Assembly (NCBI GenBank): GCA_007123715.1
Contig: SKKO01000260.1
Location: 1 to 33,963, forward strand
DNA length: 33,963 bases
Origin: Balneolaceae bacterium
Lineage (GTDB): Bacteria; Bacteroidota; Rhodothermia; Balneolales; Balneolaceae
Reading direction: 5' to 3'
Shown: piece after piece, positions 22,115 to 30,554 of the stretch
Numbering within the stretch: position 1 is the stretch's first letter
How the letters are laid out: every line of letters starts with the position of its first letter
Notes under the pieces: model-generated
What the model saw: the letters and a program-made list of their open reading frames with translations, nothing else
What the model was told of the DNA's origin: nothing
Database searches by the model: none
Made by a program: the position numbers and the translations under genes

Positions 22115-24697
22115 TTATCTCTTTTTTATGACGATCATTGTCAGGTCATCATGCTGCAGGCCTTGTTTACTGAACTTTGCCAAATCGGTTTCAAGCTTTT
22201 TCACAATTTCACTCGACGGCAAATCGTGGTATTTTATGATAAGCTCACGAAGCCTTTGATCACCATACACTTTGTTCGTTTTGCTGATGGATTCCACCAC
22301 CCCATCTGTGAAAAATATCAGCATATCGTCTTTGTTGAATTGCACACGCTGCTCTCCGATATGCTTTTTAAATAATTCTTCATCTGCCATCCCGATCGCA
22401 AGTCCCTCAGGTTTGAACTCATGTAGTTTTTTGGTTTTACTTTCATAATAGAGTAACGGATTATGCCCGGCTCTTGAAAAGAGAAACGTATTGTTTGATA
22501 CATTCACAACACCGAATATCAGTGAAATAAACGTGCCCTTGTTGGCATTTTTTCTAAAAATTTTATTCGTTTTTGTTAGCACATCAATGGTAGAGGTGTA
22601 GTCATTGCAGAGAGAGTGAAGCACTCCCTTTATGAAGGTCATATAAAAAGCTGCCTGTATCCCTTTACCACTTACATCTCCGATTATTACCGCAAGACGG
22701 CCATCCCGCAGGGTGATCAGGTCATAATAATCGCCTCCGGTTTCATAAGCGGGCTTACAAATGGCTGCAATGTCAAGCCCTTGTATATCAGGAGTTCTCA
22801 CCGGCAAAAACGATTCCTGCACCTTCCGGGCTATTTGCAGTTCCTGTTTCATCCTGTCTTCCTGTGCCAGTTCAAGCACATACTCAGGAACAAAATCGGG
22901 CAGTTCCCTGATCTTTTTTCCCCGGTAAATATTATAACCACCAGTAATGTAACCAGTTAGTATGAGCCCCATAAATATATAAAAGGTAAGGGCATCGGGT
23001 GATGCTTCCACAAGCCATCCCGGTGCAGTATTCACTGTGGTGACAAAAATAATGATTGCAATAAGAGTAGTAAGAAAATCTTCCCTATAATAAATCCAGC
23101 CAAAAGCAAGGCCTACAGAAGATGCGGTAAGCAATTCCGCATTAAAATTGCCCACTTCAAAAGGAAACGGATACATGAGTCCGAATAAGATTGCGGGAGT
23201 GACAACCAGAACAAACGGATTTTTTGTAGAAGCCCGCACCTGACCTGTCAAAATGAGAAAGAATAACTGTACAAGAAGAAGATATAGGGCAATATTACCA
23301 AACAACTCAGCAATAAATGGCAAATATGTTCTATTGGCCTGGAATACATTAGCGTCGAGACTTACATAGCTGCCCGGTAGCGCAAAAAGAGTAATGATCC
23401 AAATTATGACAATAATAAACCCGTAAGAAATTCCCCGTACAAAATTTAGCCCTATTGGTATATTGAAAAACTGGCCAACCCTCAGCAGGTCAACAGTCCT
23501 GATTTTCTCTTCCCAGTGCTGTCGGGTAACGGAATCGGATATAGCTGTTACTGCAAAAAATCCAACAGATACAATCCCGGCTAAAAATCCGATGCTAATT
23601 AACAGTGAAAGAATAAACAAAAAGTTAAAACTGCCAAATCCGTTAAAGTGATTATACGTTTGACCAAGAATAACAAGAAAAGGAACGAGTAAACCTGCCA
23701 GCACAGCTACAAGGGTTGCCGCTTTGATATCAATCAGCCGCATTCTGAATCGGACAAAAAGTAAAACGATAATCCATAAAACAGCGAATAAAATGATCAC
23801 TCCCCTTATATTCGATTTTATCTGAGAAAAACCGACCCCTGCTATCTGATTATTCGGGAAAGTATAGTCCAGTTTTAGCAATGTTCCGGTTGGCAAAACC
23901 ACTACAGAAACTTCTGTCACCTGCGTGGAAAAATCTCCCCTGTGCTCAAAAACAGTCCTTGCTGCCTCTCCTGTTTCCAGTGGATATATGTCCGTTGATT
24001 TTAACTGAAAGTGATGGGCTGGCCAGCCGGATTGTTCCAGGTGGTATAATGCCATTCGGCCGGCAGCATCCCTTCCCAGGTATTGTATACGGCGCTGGGC
24101 AAATGCCGTACTGTCGGCTACCGGATCACTGACCCCCGGAAACTGAAATGCAAGCAGATTATGCGCTTCCGAATCGTCCGGGTCAATATAGTGGAAAAAA
24201 TCGATCTGGTAGGCGCGTGCCAGCGCGTCCGCATTCAGCCTCCTGACCGGCAAAATATTTTGACTATTCTGAAGTGCGATAAACTTTCCATCTTCAGAGA
24301 GCCGGATCTGAATGATGTTGCCGGGAAGTTCAAAAAAACCACTAGCAGATTCCTCTCTGGCTTGTTCTACACGGAACCTGTTCTCCCAATAAAAGACTGG
24401 ATATAAAGCCCGGTGCAACTGGATTCCGTAAAAATCAGGGAAAGACTCGTCTTTTTGCAGTGAATCCAGCAGCGTGCTGTTAGCCCTGAATGTTGTAACT
24501 GGCCCTTCAGAAATAGGATAACCCAACTCTGCGGCAATTTGAGAAGCAGTCTGAACAGATGTAGCATTCCCATAGCTGTGGTCAGCGAAAGATAGCGGAT
24601 GAAATCCGGAATAGAGCCAGAAAAACATCAGTAAAGAAACGGCTCCCGCTATCAGGATAACCAGATCTTGTTTTGCCGTATCGCTACCAGGAATCAA
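22115..24697 (-). CDS. Polytopic membrane PP2C/SpoIIE-type serine phosphatase
   Basis: An 860-residue protein. It opens with one transmembrane helix (ILIAGAVSLLMFFWLYSGF), then ~260 residues probably outside the cytoplasm. A block of about eight further hydrophobic helices follows (~290-600). A short linker with 'ELAQEDRMKQELQIARKVQESFLP' leads into the phosphatase. The C-terminal ~240 residues are a SpoIIE/RsbU-type PP2C domain with metal-binding acidic motifs 'ETGGDYYDL', 'IIGDVSGKG', 'FFTDGVVES' and 'QHDDLTMIVI'. Such enzymes usually dephosphorylate an anti-sigma-factor antagonist in partner-switching. No STAS or HPK-type kinase gene lies in the window, so the target is unknown. The large periplasmic region suggests sensing of an external signal. 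Confidence 0.92.
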   Translation of the reverse strand: MIPGSDTAKQDLVILIAGAVSLLMFFWLYSGFHPLSFADHSYGNATSVQTASQIAAELGYPISEGPVTTFRANSTLLDSLQKDESFPDFYGIQLHRALYPVFYWENRFRVEQAREESASGFFELPGNIIQIRLSEDGKFIALQNSQNILPVRRLNADALARAYQIDFFHYIDPDDSEAHNLLAFQFPGVSDPVADSTAFAQRRIQYLGRDAAGRMALYHLEQSGWPAHHFQLKSTDIYPLETGEAARTVFEHRGDFSTQVTEVSVVVLPTGTLLKLDYTFPNNQIAGVGFSQIKSNIRGVIILFAVLWIIVLLFVRFRMRLIDIKAATLVAVLAGLLVPFLVILGQTYNHFNGFGSFNFLFILSLLISIGFLAGIVSVGFFAVTAISDSVTRQHWEEKIRTVDLLRVGQFFNIPIGLNFVRGISYGFIIVIIWIITLFALPGSYVSLDANVFQANRTYLPFIAELFGNIALYLLLVQLFFLILTGQVRASTKNPFVLVVTPAILFGLMYPFPFEVGNFNAELLTASSVGLAFGWIYYREDFLTTLIAIIIFVTTVNTAPGWLVEASPDALTFYIFMGLILTGYITGGYNIYRGKKIRELPDFVPEYVLELAQEDRMKQELQIARKVQESFLPVRTPDIQGLDIAAICKPAYETGGDYYDLITLRDGRLAVIIGDVSGKGIQAAFYMTFIKGVLHSLCNDYTSTIDVLTKTNKIFRKNANKGTFISLIFGVVNVSNNTFLFSRAGHNPLLYYESKTKKLHEFKPEGLAIGMADEELFKKHIGEQRVQFNKDDMLIFFTDGVVESISKTNKVYGDQRLRELIIKYHDLPSSEIVKKLETDLAKFSKQGLQHDDLTMIVIKKR

Positions 24698-24811
24698 AAG
24701 ACTGGACTTTTTCGGTTAAAGATTCATAACATGTACAGAATTCTTAAGTTACAGCGAAAAAGAGAAAAAAATGTTTCATTTTATTAATTTTCAGTCATCT
24801 TTTCACAAAAT

Positions 24812-25570
24812 ATGTGCCTGATTGTATTTGCAGTTAACGTTCTTCCCGGTTATCCATTCCTTCTTGCAGGAAATCGCGACGAGTTTTACCGCCGCCCGAC
24901 GAAACCAGTACACAGGTGGGATACCGATCCTGTTATCATTGCAGGAAAAGATCTTAAAGCCGGCGGCACCTGGATGGGAATATCAGAGTCGGGCCGCTTT
25001 GCGGCTCTGACCAATTACCGTGCCATGAACGAGATTAAAGAAAATGCGCCGAGCAGGGGCGATATTGTGAAGAATTTTCTGTTGTCTGAAGACCCAATTC
25101 ATACCTATCTTAAAAGATTAGTTGATGATGCAGGCAAATACAATGGCTTCAACCTGTTAGCCGGAGATTTTTCTGAATTATATTATCTGAACGGCTTAAA
25201 GGAATCTGTCCAAAATCTGAAACCTGGATTCTACTCCATCAGCAACGCGTTCCTGAATACACCGTGGCCAAAAACAGAGAAAGCCCTTCACCGGTTCCGG
25301 TCCATTTGTGAAGGTAAAGAGGTTAACGAAGAGGCTATTTTTGAACTGCTCCTCGACCGCGAGCAATTCCCGATCGAACAACTTCCAAAAACCGGACTGA
25401 CGAAAGAGATGGAGAAAGCCGTTTCACCCATTTTTATACAGACAGAGAATTACGGCACCCGCTGTTCCACGATTGTAAGTATGGACAGCCATTCGAAAGT
25501 CTCCCTGGTTGAACGGACCTACACCCCCGGCACCACGGAGATAAAAAAAGAAGCGAGGTTTACCATCTGA
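24812..25570 (+). CDS. TANGO2/NRDE-family protein
   Basis: A 252-residue protein of the NRDE (DUF833, TANGO2) family. It begins MCLIVFAVN, with a cysteine at residue 2 that could act as an Ntn-type nucleophile after Met removal, followed by the defining 'AGNRDEFYRRPTKP' (NRDE at 21-24), 'DLKAGGTWMGIS' and 'FAALTNYR'. The later 'GTRCSTIVSMD' is also typical. Eukaryotic TANGO2 homologues have been linked to heme trafficking; whether bacterial members do the same is open. It is divergent from the SpoIIE-type gene by 114 bp. Confidence 0.92.
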   Translation: MCLIVFAVNVLPGYPFLLAGNRDEFYRRPTKPVHRWDTDPVIIAGKDLKAGGTWMGISESGRFAALTNYRAMNEIKENAPSRGDIVKNFLLSEDPIHTYLKRLVDDAGKYNGFNLLAGDFSELYYLNGLKESVQNLKPGFYSISNAFLNTPWPKTEKALHRFRSICEGKEVNEEAIFELLLDREQFPIEQLPKTGLTKEMEKAVSPIFIQTENYGTRCSTIVSMDSHSKVSLVERTYTPGTTEIKKEARFTI

Positions 25571-25891
25571 TCAACCATAAATATGGTATTTCTATAGTTC
25601 CTAAAACCTGGCTCTGAGTCGAATTAGTTTAAGATGCATGGCCCAGTGCAGCCTCGAATAGAAATTCCATGTTTCACTAGCCACGATTCCCCACACCTCA
25701 ACCCCGCTCAACATCAAACCTACCTACGAGGCAGTACCAAAATCTATCCCGAATACCATGTTTGTTACCAAGGTGTCCCATACAGTCGCTTTTAGTGAAT
25801 CGCTGGCACTGGAAAAACTTTTCACTTTTCATCCCGAGGGGGCGGGACTGTCGCATTCGCTCCAGCTTTTCACTTTTCCCTCCCCATCACG
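25571..25891. other. 321-bp intergenic region with partial heptamer repeats
   Basis: This gap between two convergent genes holds a short palindrome (ACCATA-AA-TATGGT, 25574-25587) just after the NRDE gene, then sequence with no readable ORF, then two heptamer repeat tracts. No RNA gene or mobile-element end was recognised. Confidence 0.5.
25819..25880. repeat. Two short TTTTCAC heptamer tracts
   Basis: TTTTCACTTTTCA at 25819-25831 and TTTTCACTTTTCCC at 25867-25880. The first shares the leader GAAAAAC and upstream GGCACT with the 27440 tract; the second shares CGCTCCAGC with the 19693 tract. They look like decayed members of one dispersed family. Confidence 0.65.
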
Positions 25892-27328
25892 CTAAGCTTC
25901 AGCCTGGCCCCCTTCATCCGCATCCTTCCGCCCAAAGTAAAATATACCCGTAAACATCCATATCAGCATCACAATTAGTGAAAAAAACAGGATACTAACA
26001 GCACCGAACTGGTAGATAAGCGGAATACTCAATACGGTCATTAAACCACCGCCAACAAAAGGTTCAAACATCAGCTGTTTATATCCGAACGCCTCGAGTG
26101 ATTTGGTTTTGCCTTCACTGTCGGCTATTCTTATCAGCATCAAACCGGCAGCTGTCATGCCCATAGACTGGCCAAAATCACCGATACCCCGTTCAAACCA
26201 GTTTTTGGGTATCATTCTTGGGGCAAGAATTATAAAAGCGAAAACATTCCATAAAATACCAGTAACTGCCAGCAGTATAAATACCCAAATATTCTCTCCA
26301 ATTACCTGAAGCGAAAGACTGGCAATTGCAGCAACGATCAGAAGATCGAGGGCCAGCCCCTGTATGCGTTTGATCATTTTGCGGTCAACCAATCCGAAAC
26401 GGTCGTACCGCTCCAGAAATAACTGAAGAATTACACCACCCAGCATGGCTAAAGGGAACAGCGGCAGGTAACCCACAATTACAACTTCACCGGCTGCACC
26501 CCATGTTGAATTTTCCAGAATCAACAGGAGTTCCAGGATGCCCCGGCCAATGAGAACTGCAACTGCAAGCATGCCAAAATGCAGCGCAAGAGGTTCAATG
26601 GACTGTGAGCTAGTGGTCATCAACCCACCATCCTCCCGCTCCTCTTCTTCGATTACACCTCTAAGCTGGTTTTCATCAAACTCACCAGGATCCTCAATAT
26701 AATTTGCCTTGTCTCGACGAGCCGCCCAGTTAATCAGAATAACACCCAGTATTACGCCGCTAACAACACCAACAGTGGCCAAACCGAGTGCAAGATCGAG
26801 GCCTTCCGCAAAACCGACCTCCTCAAAAGTAGCGGCAAGGCCCGAACTGGTACCGTGCCCACCTTCAAAAGCAATTTCGATCAGCGCACCGGCCATTGGA
26901 TTTGCACCAAAAAAAGGTGATAAAATCAGTACACCAAGTGTCAATCCTAAGACATATTGACCCCAGGCAACAGTCTGACCAAATGATACCTGTGGCCCGG
27001 CTATCATCCAGATGTCTTTCACACCGGGAATTTCCTTTCCAAGAAAGAGAGCAGCAAATATCACACTGATCAGCAACCCCGGAAGAATCCGGAATACCCC
27101 GACAATCTCTTCATTCAAAAGACCATACTCAAAATTCGGGAGCCATTCCACAAGTCCGGCGAAGAGTCCCAAAACTTCAGGCCCCACTATTAGCAAAATA
27201 AATCCCGCGATGACCGAGCTGGGTAGGAAAAACTTCAAAAAAACAGTAAAATGAATGCGTACCAATTTACCGGCAATAAGAGAGACCCCCAGTATGAGTA
27301 TACTCAGCCCTACGATTTCTGGACTCAT
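25892..27328 (-). CDS. GltS-like sodium/glutamate symporter family protein
   Basis: A 478-residue inner-membrane protein with about 12 helices in two inverted halves. GltS-family features are 'FLKFFLPSSVIAGFILL', 'GPQVSFGQTVAWGQYVLGL', the pore motif 'IEIAFEGGHGTSSGLAATFEEVG' and 'IGDFGQSMGMTAAGLMLIRIAD'. A ~40-residue acidic loop rich in Glu ('EEEEREDGG') separates the halves. Members use the sodium gradient to take up glutamate; this sequence is divergent enough that another carboxylate substrate is possible. It appears monocistronic. Confidence 0.88.
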   Translation of the reverse strand: MSPEIVGLSILILGVSLIAGKLVRIHFTVFLKFFLPSSVIAGFILLIVGPEVLGLFAGLVEWLPNFEYGLLNEEIVGVFRILPGLLISVIFAALFLGKEIPGVKDIWMIAGPQVSFGQTVAWGQYVLGLTLGVLILSPFFGANPMAGALIEIAFEGGHGTSSGLAATFEEVGFAEGLDLALGLATVGVVSGVILGVILINWAARRDKANYIEDPGEFDENQLRGVIEEEEREDGGLMTTSSQSIEPLALHFGMLAVAVLIGRGILELLLILENSTWGAAGEVVIVGYLPLFPLAMLGGVILQLFLERYDRFGLVDRKMIKRIQGLALDLLIVAAIASLSLQVIGENIWVFILLAVTGILWNVFAFIILAPRMIPKNWFERGIGDFGQSMGMTAAGLMLIRIADSEGKTKSLEAFGYKQLMFEPFVGGGLMTVLSIPLIYQFGAVSILFFSLIVMLIWMFTGIFYFGRKDADEGGQAEA

Positions 27329-27439
27329 ATCTGAACTATTTTTTTAAGTTTCCGGGATTAACAGCCAGATAGTAACATATCGCTCCTGTTTCACACTTTC
27401 AATAAATAACCGGCACTCGCTAATTGGCACTCGAAAAAC

Positions 27440-27460
27440 TTTTCACTTTTCACTTTTCAC
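27440..27460. repeat. Tandem heptamer (TTTTCAC)x3
   Basis: Three perfect copies, followed by a degenerate TTTTGCC, between the GltS-like and GLUG genes. About 28 bp of context (TGGCACT-G-AAAAAC plus the heptamers) is nearly identical to the copy at 25819. Confidence 0.85.
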
Positions 27461-27467
27461 TTTTGCC

Positions 27468-29021
27468 TCACTCACCCCCCTGCCACCTCAACACCGGATA
27501 CCCGGTTGTGGTTCTCCACACGTTTTGCCAGTCAAATTCCGGCATGTTGGCTTGTGCGCCTGGGCCGCTCATCTGCTGCGTAGTGAGGCCGGTAGCGCCT
27601 TCGGGGTCTCCGGCGCCCACACCTTTAGCCTGACCGCTAGCTTCAGCGTCCCAGTAGGAGGAGTTTATGGAGCCTTCATTTTTTCCGATAATGCCACCCA
27701 TTTCAGCATCCTCATCCTCTTCGTAACTGGATACACGACCAGCAGTATATGAGTTATTGATAACCCCATTCTCCTTGTTTAATCCGACTAAACCTCCCGC
27801 AGTGTTTGATTCTTCATAACGAGTAACATAACCTAGCGAAAACGAATCAATTATTTGACCGTCATTGCGACCAACAAGCCCGCCTGATTCTGCAAAGCCT
27901 GCGCTTGAATTGCCAGTAGCATAAGAGGCTTGTATCAGCCCGGTATTGACAGCGGCTAAACCGCCGTTCGTTGACGCGGAACCTACATTGCCTTTTGCAT
28001 ACGAGTTGATAATTTTCCCGCCTAAATTATTCCCCACCAATCCACCTGCCATGCCCAGTGAACTGGCAAACCCGGTGGCATGGGAGTTTTCAATGAGGCC
28101 GGAATTGTATCCTGCCAAACCGCCGCTTAAACTATTTCCTGTAACACTCTTTGTGGCAAACGAATTGAGAATCTCTCCGCCATTATAGCCTACAAGCCCA
28201 CCGATATTGTGTCTTCGCGATCCAATTGATAAAAAAGATTTGCAGTTGTGTATCACTCCGCCGTCATTAAACCCAACCAGGGTGCCTCCGGGTCTGAAAT
28301 TTTCTGAATCTATATCAATGGCAAACGGGTCAGGAGGTGGCAGGTGATCTATGTTTGAAAACATCATTCCCATCTCTTCAGCTTGTTCAAGATGTGTGCT
28401 TGCCAGAGTTACATTCCGGATTTCAGCATCCTTAATATAACCAAACAGCCCCATGAATTTTTCGAACTGGTTATAGGCAAGATCGATGATTTGATAACCA
28501 TTGCCATCATAGGAACCAGTAAATGGATCCTCGCGGGTTCCTATAGGGATAAATCCGCCAAAATCACCAATATCTTCAGATGGGGATGCATCAATATCAT
28601 TGACCTGGATATAATGTTTATCGAGGTAGTTTTTATCTCTCATCGCCATAAGGTCATCAAAGTTGGAAACGGTGTATGGATTACCCGGGCTTCCGTCGCC
28701 CGATGCAAACGGGGCAATACCAAAAATCGCCGTGACCTTCCGGTTTCCAAAAAAGGCAATGGTAACAGGGTTCTCGTCACCAATGATGTCACCCTCCCAG
28801 CCCACAAAAAGGAAGCCATCTGCCGGAACAGCCATAATTTCAAGCCGGGTTCCCTGGTCATAGGAACCGGAGGATGGCGTAACCGTCCCTCCTTCGGCAG
28901 GTTTTGAACTTGTGGTTAACCTGAAATCGCCGGAGCTGTCTGTTGAGCAGCCAAATATCAAAGCTACACTCAACATCAGCGGAATGAAGTAGAAAATTAT
29001 AAATTTTTGTGACCTGATCAT
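27468..29021 (-). CDS. GLUG-repeat lipoprotein with divergent InlB B-repeat
   Basis: A 517-residue lipoprotein. The signal ends in 'SVALIFGC' (lipidated Cys25, Ser at +2), so an outer-membrane or surface position is likely. Residues ~38-100 are a divergent InlB B-repeat/Listeria-Bacteroides domain ('GGTVTPSSGSYDQGTRLEIMAVP', 'GFLFVGWEGD'). After a linker with 'PYTVSNFDDLMAMRD' come about eight GLUG-type repeats of the 'GGLVGYN.G.I.NS.ATG' kind, expected to form a right-handed beta solenoid. The last repeat runs into 'SYWDAEASGQAKG' and 'GLTTQQM', the usual cap of such proteins. A role in surface binding or adhesion is a guess. It lies 71 bp downstream of two small lipoprotein genes on the same strand. 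Confidence 0.9.
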   Translation of the reverse strand: MIRSQKFIIFYFIPLMLSVALIFGCSTDSSGDFRLTTSSKPAEGGTVTPSSGSYDQGTRLEIMAVPADGFLFVGWEGDIIGDENPVTIAFFGNRKVTAIFGIAPFASGDGSPGNPYTVSNFDDLMAMRDKNYLDKHYIQVNDIDASPSEDIGDFGGFIPIGTREDPFTGSYDGNGYQIIDLAYNQFEKFMGLFGYIKDAEIRNVTLASTHLEQAEEMGMMFSNIDHLPPPDPFAIDIDSENFRPGGTLVGFNDGGVIHNCKSFLSIGSRRHNIGGLVGYNGGEILNSFATKSVTGNSLSGGLAGYNSGLIENSHATGFASSLGMAGGLVGNNLGGKIINSYAKGNVGSASTNGGLAAVNTGLIQASYATGNSSAGFAESGGLVGRNDGQIIDSFSLGYVTRYEESNTAGGLVGLNKENGVINNSYTAGRVSSYEEDEDAEMGGIIGKNEGSINSSYWDAEASGQAKGVGAGDPEGATGLTTQQMSGPGAQANMPEFDWQNVWRTTTGYPVLRWQGGE

Positions 29022-29092
29022 GGCTCTGTTGTTTGGACTGCTGACCGGCTTTCATTGGAATTAATCCAATCCGAAGCCAGGTTCTTCAACAG

Positions 29093-29611
29093 CTATTTAC
29101 CTACAATATAACCTTCAAGTATGTAATCTATGCGTTTCGCTCTTCTGTAGTAAGTGGTTTCAAGAGTAATTCGCCCTCTGTCCAATTTTCCTGTCCCTGA
29201 ATAATGGCCGCCGGGCTCAACTATGTTAATTTCGAGTGTTCCATTTTTGTATTTCGCCATACTGCACGTCGGATTATACCTGGGATAGCAAATGTAAAGA
29301 TTTTCTCCATTTACCCCTTCTAACCCAATAACCTGCACCGTGTCTTTCCTGTGAATATTCCGGGGGACCCGTATCTCAAAATGAAATTCGATATTCGTGG
29401 TATCCCTTGACCGGATACCGCAATCCTGCGGCCAGCAAAGCTGCATATCGATTTGTTGTCCGCTTACAAGGTATGTTCCCTCTAATAAATAATCGTTCAG
29501 GTCGGTGGAAACTTCCGAACATCCTGTATTTCCTGTTGCGATAATAATTGCCAGGCTGGTATACAGCAGATTGCAGAAAGTTGATTTATTACTGATTTTG
29601 GTTTGAATCAT
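29093..29611 (-). CDS. Lipoprotein of unrecognised family (tandem paralogue A)
   Basis: The track start at 29728 overlaps the upstream gene and adds sequence unlike a signal peptide. Starting at the ATG at 29611 gives 172 residues beginning with a lipoprotein signal (MIQTKISNKSTFCNLLY...NTGC, Cys31), matching the length of its neighbour. The mature part is mostly beta and contains 'LVSGQQIDMQLCWPQDCG', 'VIGLEGVNGENLYIC', 'EPGGHYSGTG' and 'GRITLETTYYRR'. Four mature cysteines could form disulfides. It is a clear paralogue of the next upstream gene. No family is recognised; the C-terminal pattern could be a ligand-binding or wall-binding beta domain. Confidence 0.75.
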   Translation of the reverse strand: MIQTKISNKSTFCNLLYTSLAIIIATGNTGCSEVSTDLNDYLLEGTYLVSGQQIDMQLCWPQDCGIRSRDTTNIEFHFEIRVPRNIHRKDTVQVIGLEGVNGENLYICYPRYNPTCSMAKYKNGTLEINIVEPGGHYSGTGKLDRGRITLETTYYRRAKRIDYILEGYIVGK

Positions 29612-29705
29612 GATGCAACTTATCATGTTGTTTTTAAAATATAAAAATGTGTAAATCTCATTGAAAATTTTTACCGCAGCCTTCTCTGACTGAAAACCGG
29701 CTTCA

Positions 29706-30203
29706 CTATTTTTTTTCGAGTCCCACATAATGACCCTTTAGTTCATATTCAACATGTATGTTACGCCTGAAATATCTGGTTTGCAGTGTGATCCGGCCAT
29801 TTTCAAGCGTACCCGTTCCCATGTAGTGACCTCCGGGAGTGAGATTATCAAATTCAAGCTCTTTTCCGGACAGCTTTGCATAATTACAGACAACCGGATA
29901 AGTATAGTGACACAAACTCAGCTCGCTTCCATTCAGTCCTTCAAGCCCATATACCCTGATTGTATCCTGCTTCCCCTTTTCCTTCCGGATTTCAATTGTT
30001 AATTCTATCCAGGTTGTGTCAGATGAGATTAACCCGCCCTGTGGCCAAAGCAATCTTTTGTCGATCTGATATCCGCTGACCTTAAAAAAACCTTCGTCAA
30101 ATTTAGTGTTCAAACCGGTGGGCAAATCGGAGCAGCCTGACCACAGAACTGCACAAAAAGTTAAAGCCAGAATGGCTATTTGATGAAATGTTGTCTTTTT
30201 CAT
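29706..30203 (-). CDS. Lipoprotein of unrecognised family (tandem paralogue B)
   Basis: Starting at the ninth codon of the track ORF (ATG at 30203) gives 165 residues with a good lipoprotein signal, MKKTTFHQIAILALTFCAVLWSGC (Cys24). The mature part shares with paralogue A 'VSG.QID..L.WPQ', 'DTT.IE', 'GLEG.NG..L..C', 'C..AK', 'PGGHY.GTG', 'GRITL.T.Y.RR' and a final 'G..VG'. Two mature cysteines ('SLCHYTYPVVCNYA') are conserved between the copies, while the extra 'WPQDCG' cysteine region of paralogue A is absent here. Function unknown. Confidence 0.8.
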   Translation of the reverse strand: MKKTTFHQIAILALTFCAVLWSGCSDLPTGLNTKFDEGFFKVSGYQIDKRLLWPQGGLISSDTTWIELTIEIRKEKGKQDTIRVYGLEGLNGSELSLCHYTYPVVCNYAKLSGKELEFDNLTPGGHYMGTGTLENGRITLQTRYFRRNIHVEYELKGHYVGLEKK

Positions 30204-30554
30204 GGAATCGGGATGTCTAATTATCATCCGGAATCAGGCAAAACCGTATTATTGATTTTCTCTTCATTGAATGAGGTTCATATCCTTCAAAATCCGGATA
30301 CATTCATGAACCACCTGTAACTCAAGATAAGAAAAGAAAAAAAACGATGTGCAAACGTTCTATTGAAAACCTGCCCCGTGTATCGTACGTAAATACGATT
30401 TGTTGAACTGTTGAGTGCTCACTACGTTCGCGTTGAATTGTTAAATTTTGGCTAAGTCCGGTCACTCAATACAGTTCAACAAGTGTCAGCTTACGCCATC
30501 TAATCAATCCCCCTTTACGTTCCTCTGCGGCCTTTGCGGTTACAAAACTTCCGG
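30204..30554. other. 351-bp intergenic region with structured repeat
   Basis: It holds the upstream region of paralogue B, a short inverted repeat (ATCGTA/TACGAT near 30382-30399), the longer imperfect inverted repeat listed separately, and near 30520-30545 a 'CTCTGCGGCCTTTGCGGTTAC' type stretch that resembles common low-complexity intergenic sequence. No gene was seen. Confidence 0.55.
30400..30482. repeat. Imperfect 83-bp inverted repeat
   Basis: TTGTTGAACTG (30400-30410) pairs with CAGTTCAACAA (30472-30482), and the adjoining TTGAGTG (30411-30417) pairs with CACTCAA (30463-30469). Together they make an 18-bp stem with a two-base bulge around a ~45-base centre. It could be a REP/MITE-like element or a structured transcript end. 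Confidence 0.7.

Noticed and set aside
25574-25587. Palindrome ACCATA-AA-TATGGT just after the NRDE gene as a terminator
   Set aside because: A two-base loop cannot close as a hairpin, the stem is AT-rich and there is no strong T run.
19693-27460. The heptamer repeats as a CRISPR array
   Set aside because: Units are 7 bp and directly tandem with no spacers, and no cas gene is present.
28383-28907. 174-residue plus-strand ORF
   Set aside because: It is antisense to the GLUG-repeat lipoprotein, which has a signal peptide and recognisable domains across this stretch.
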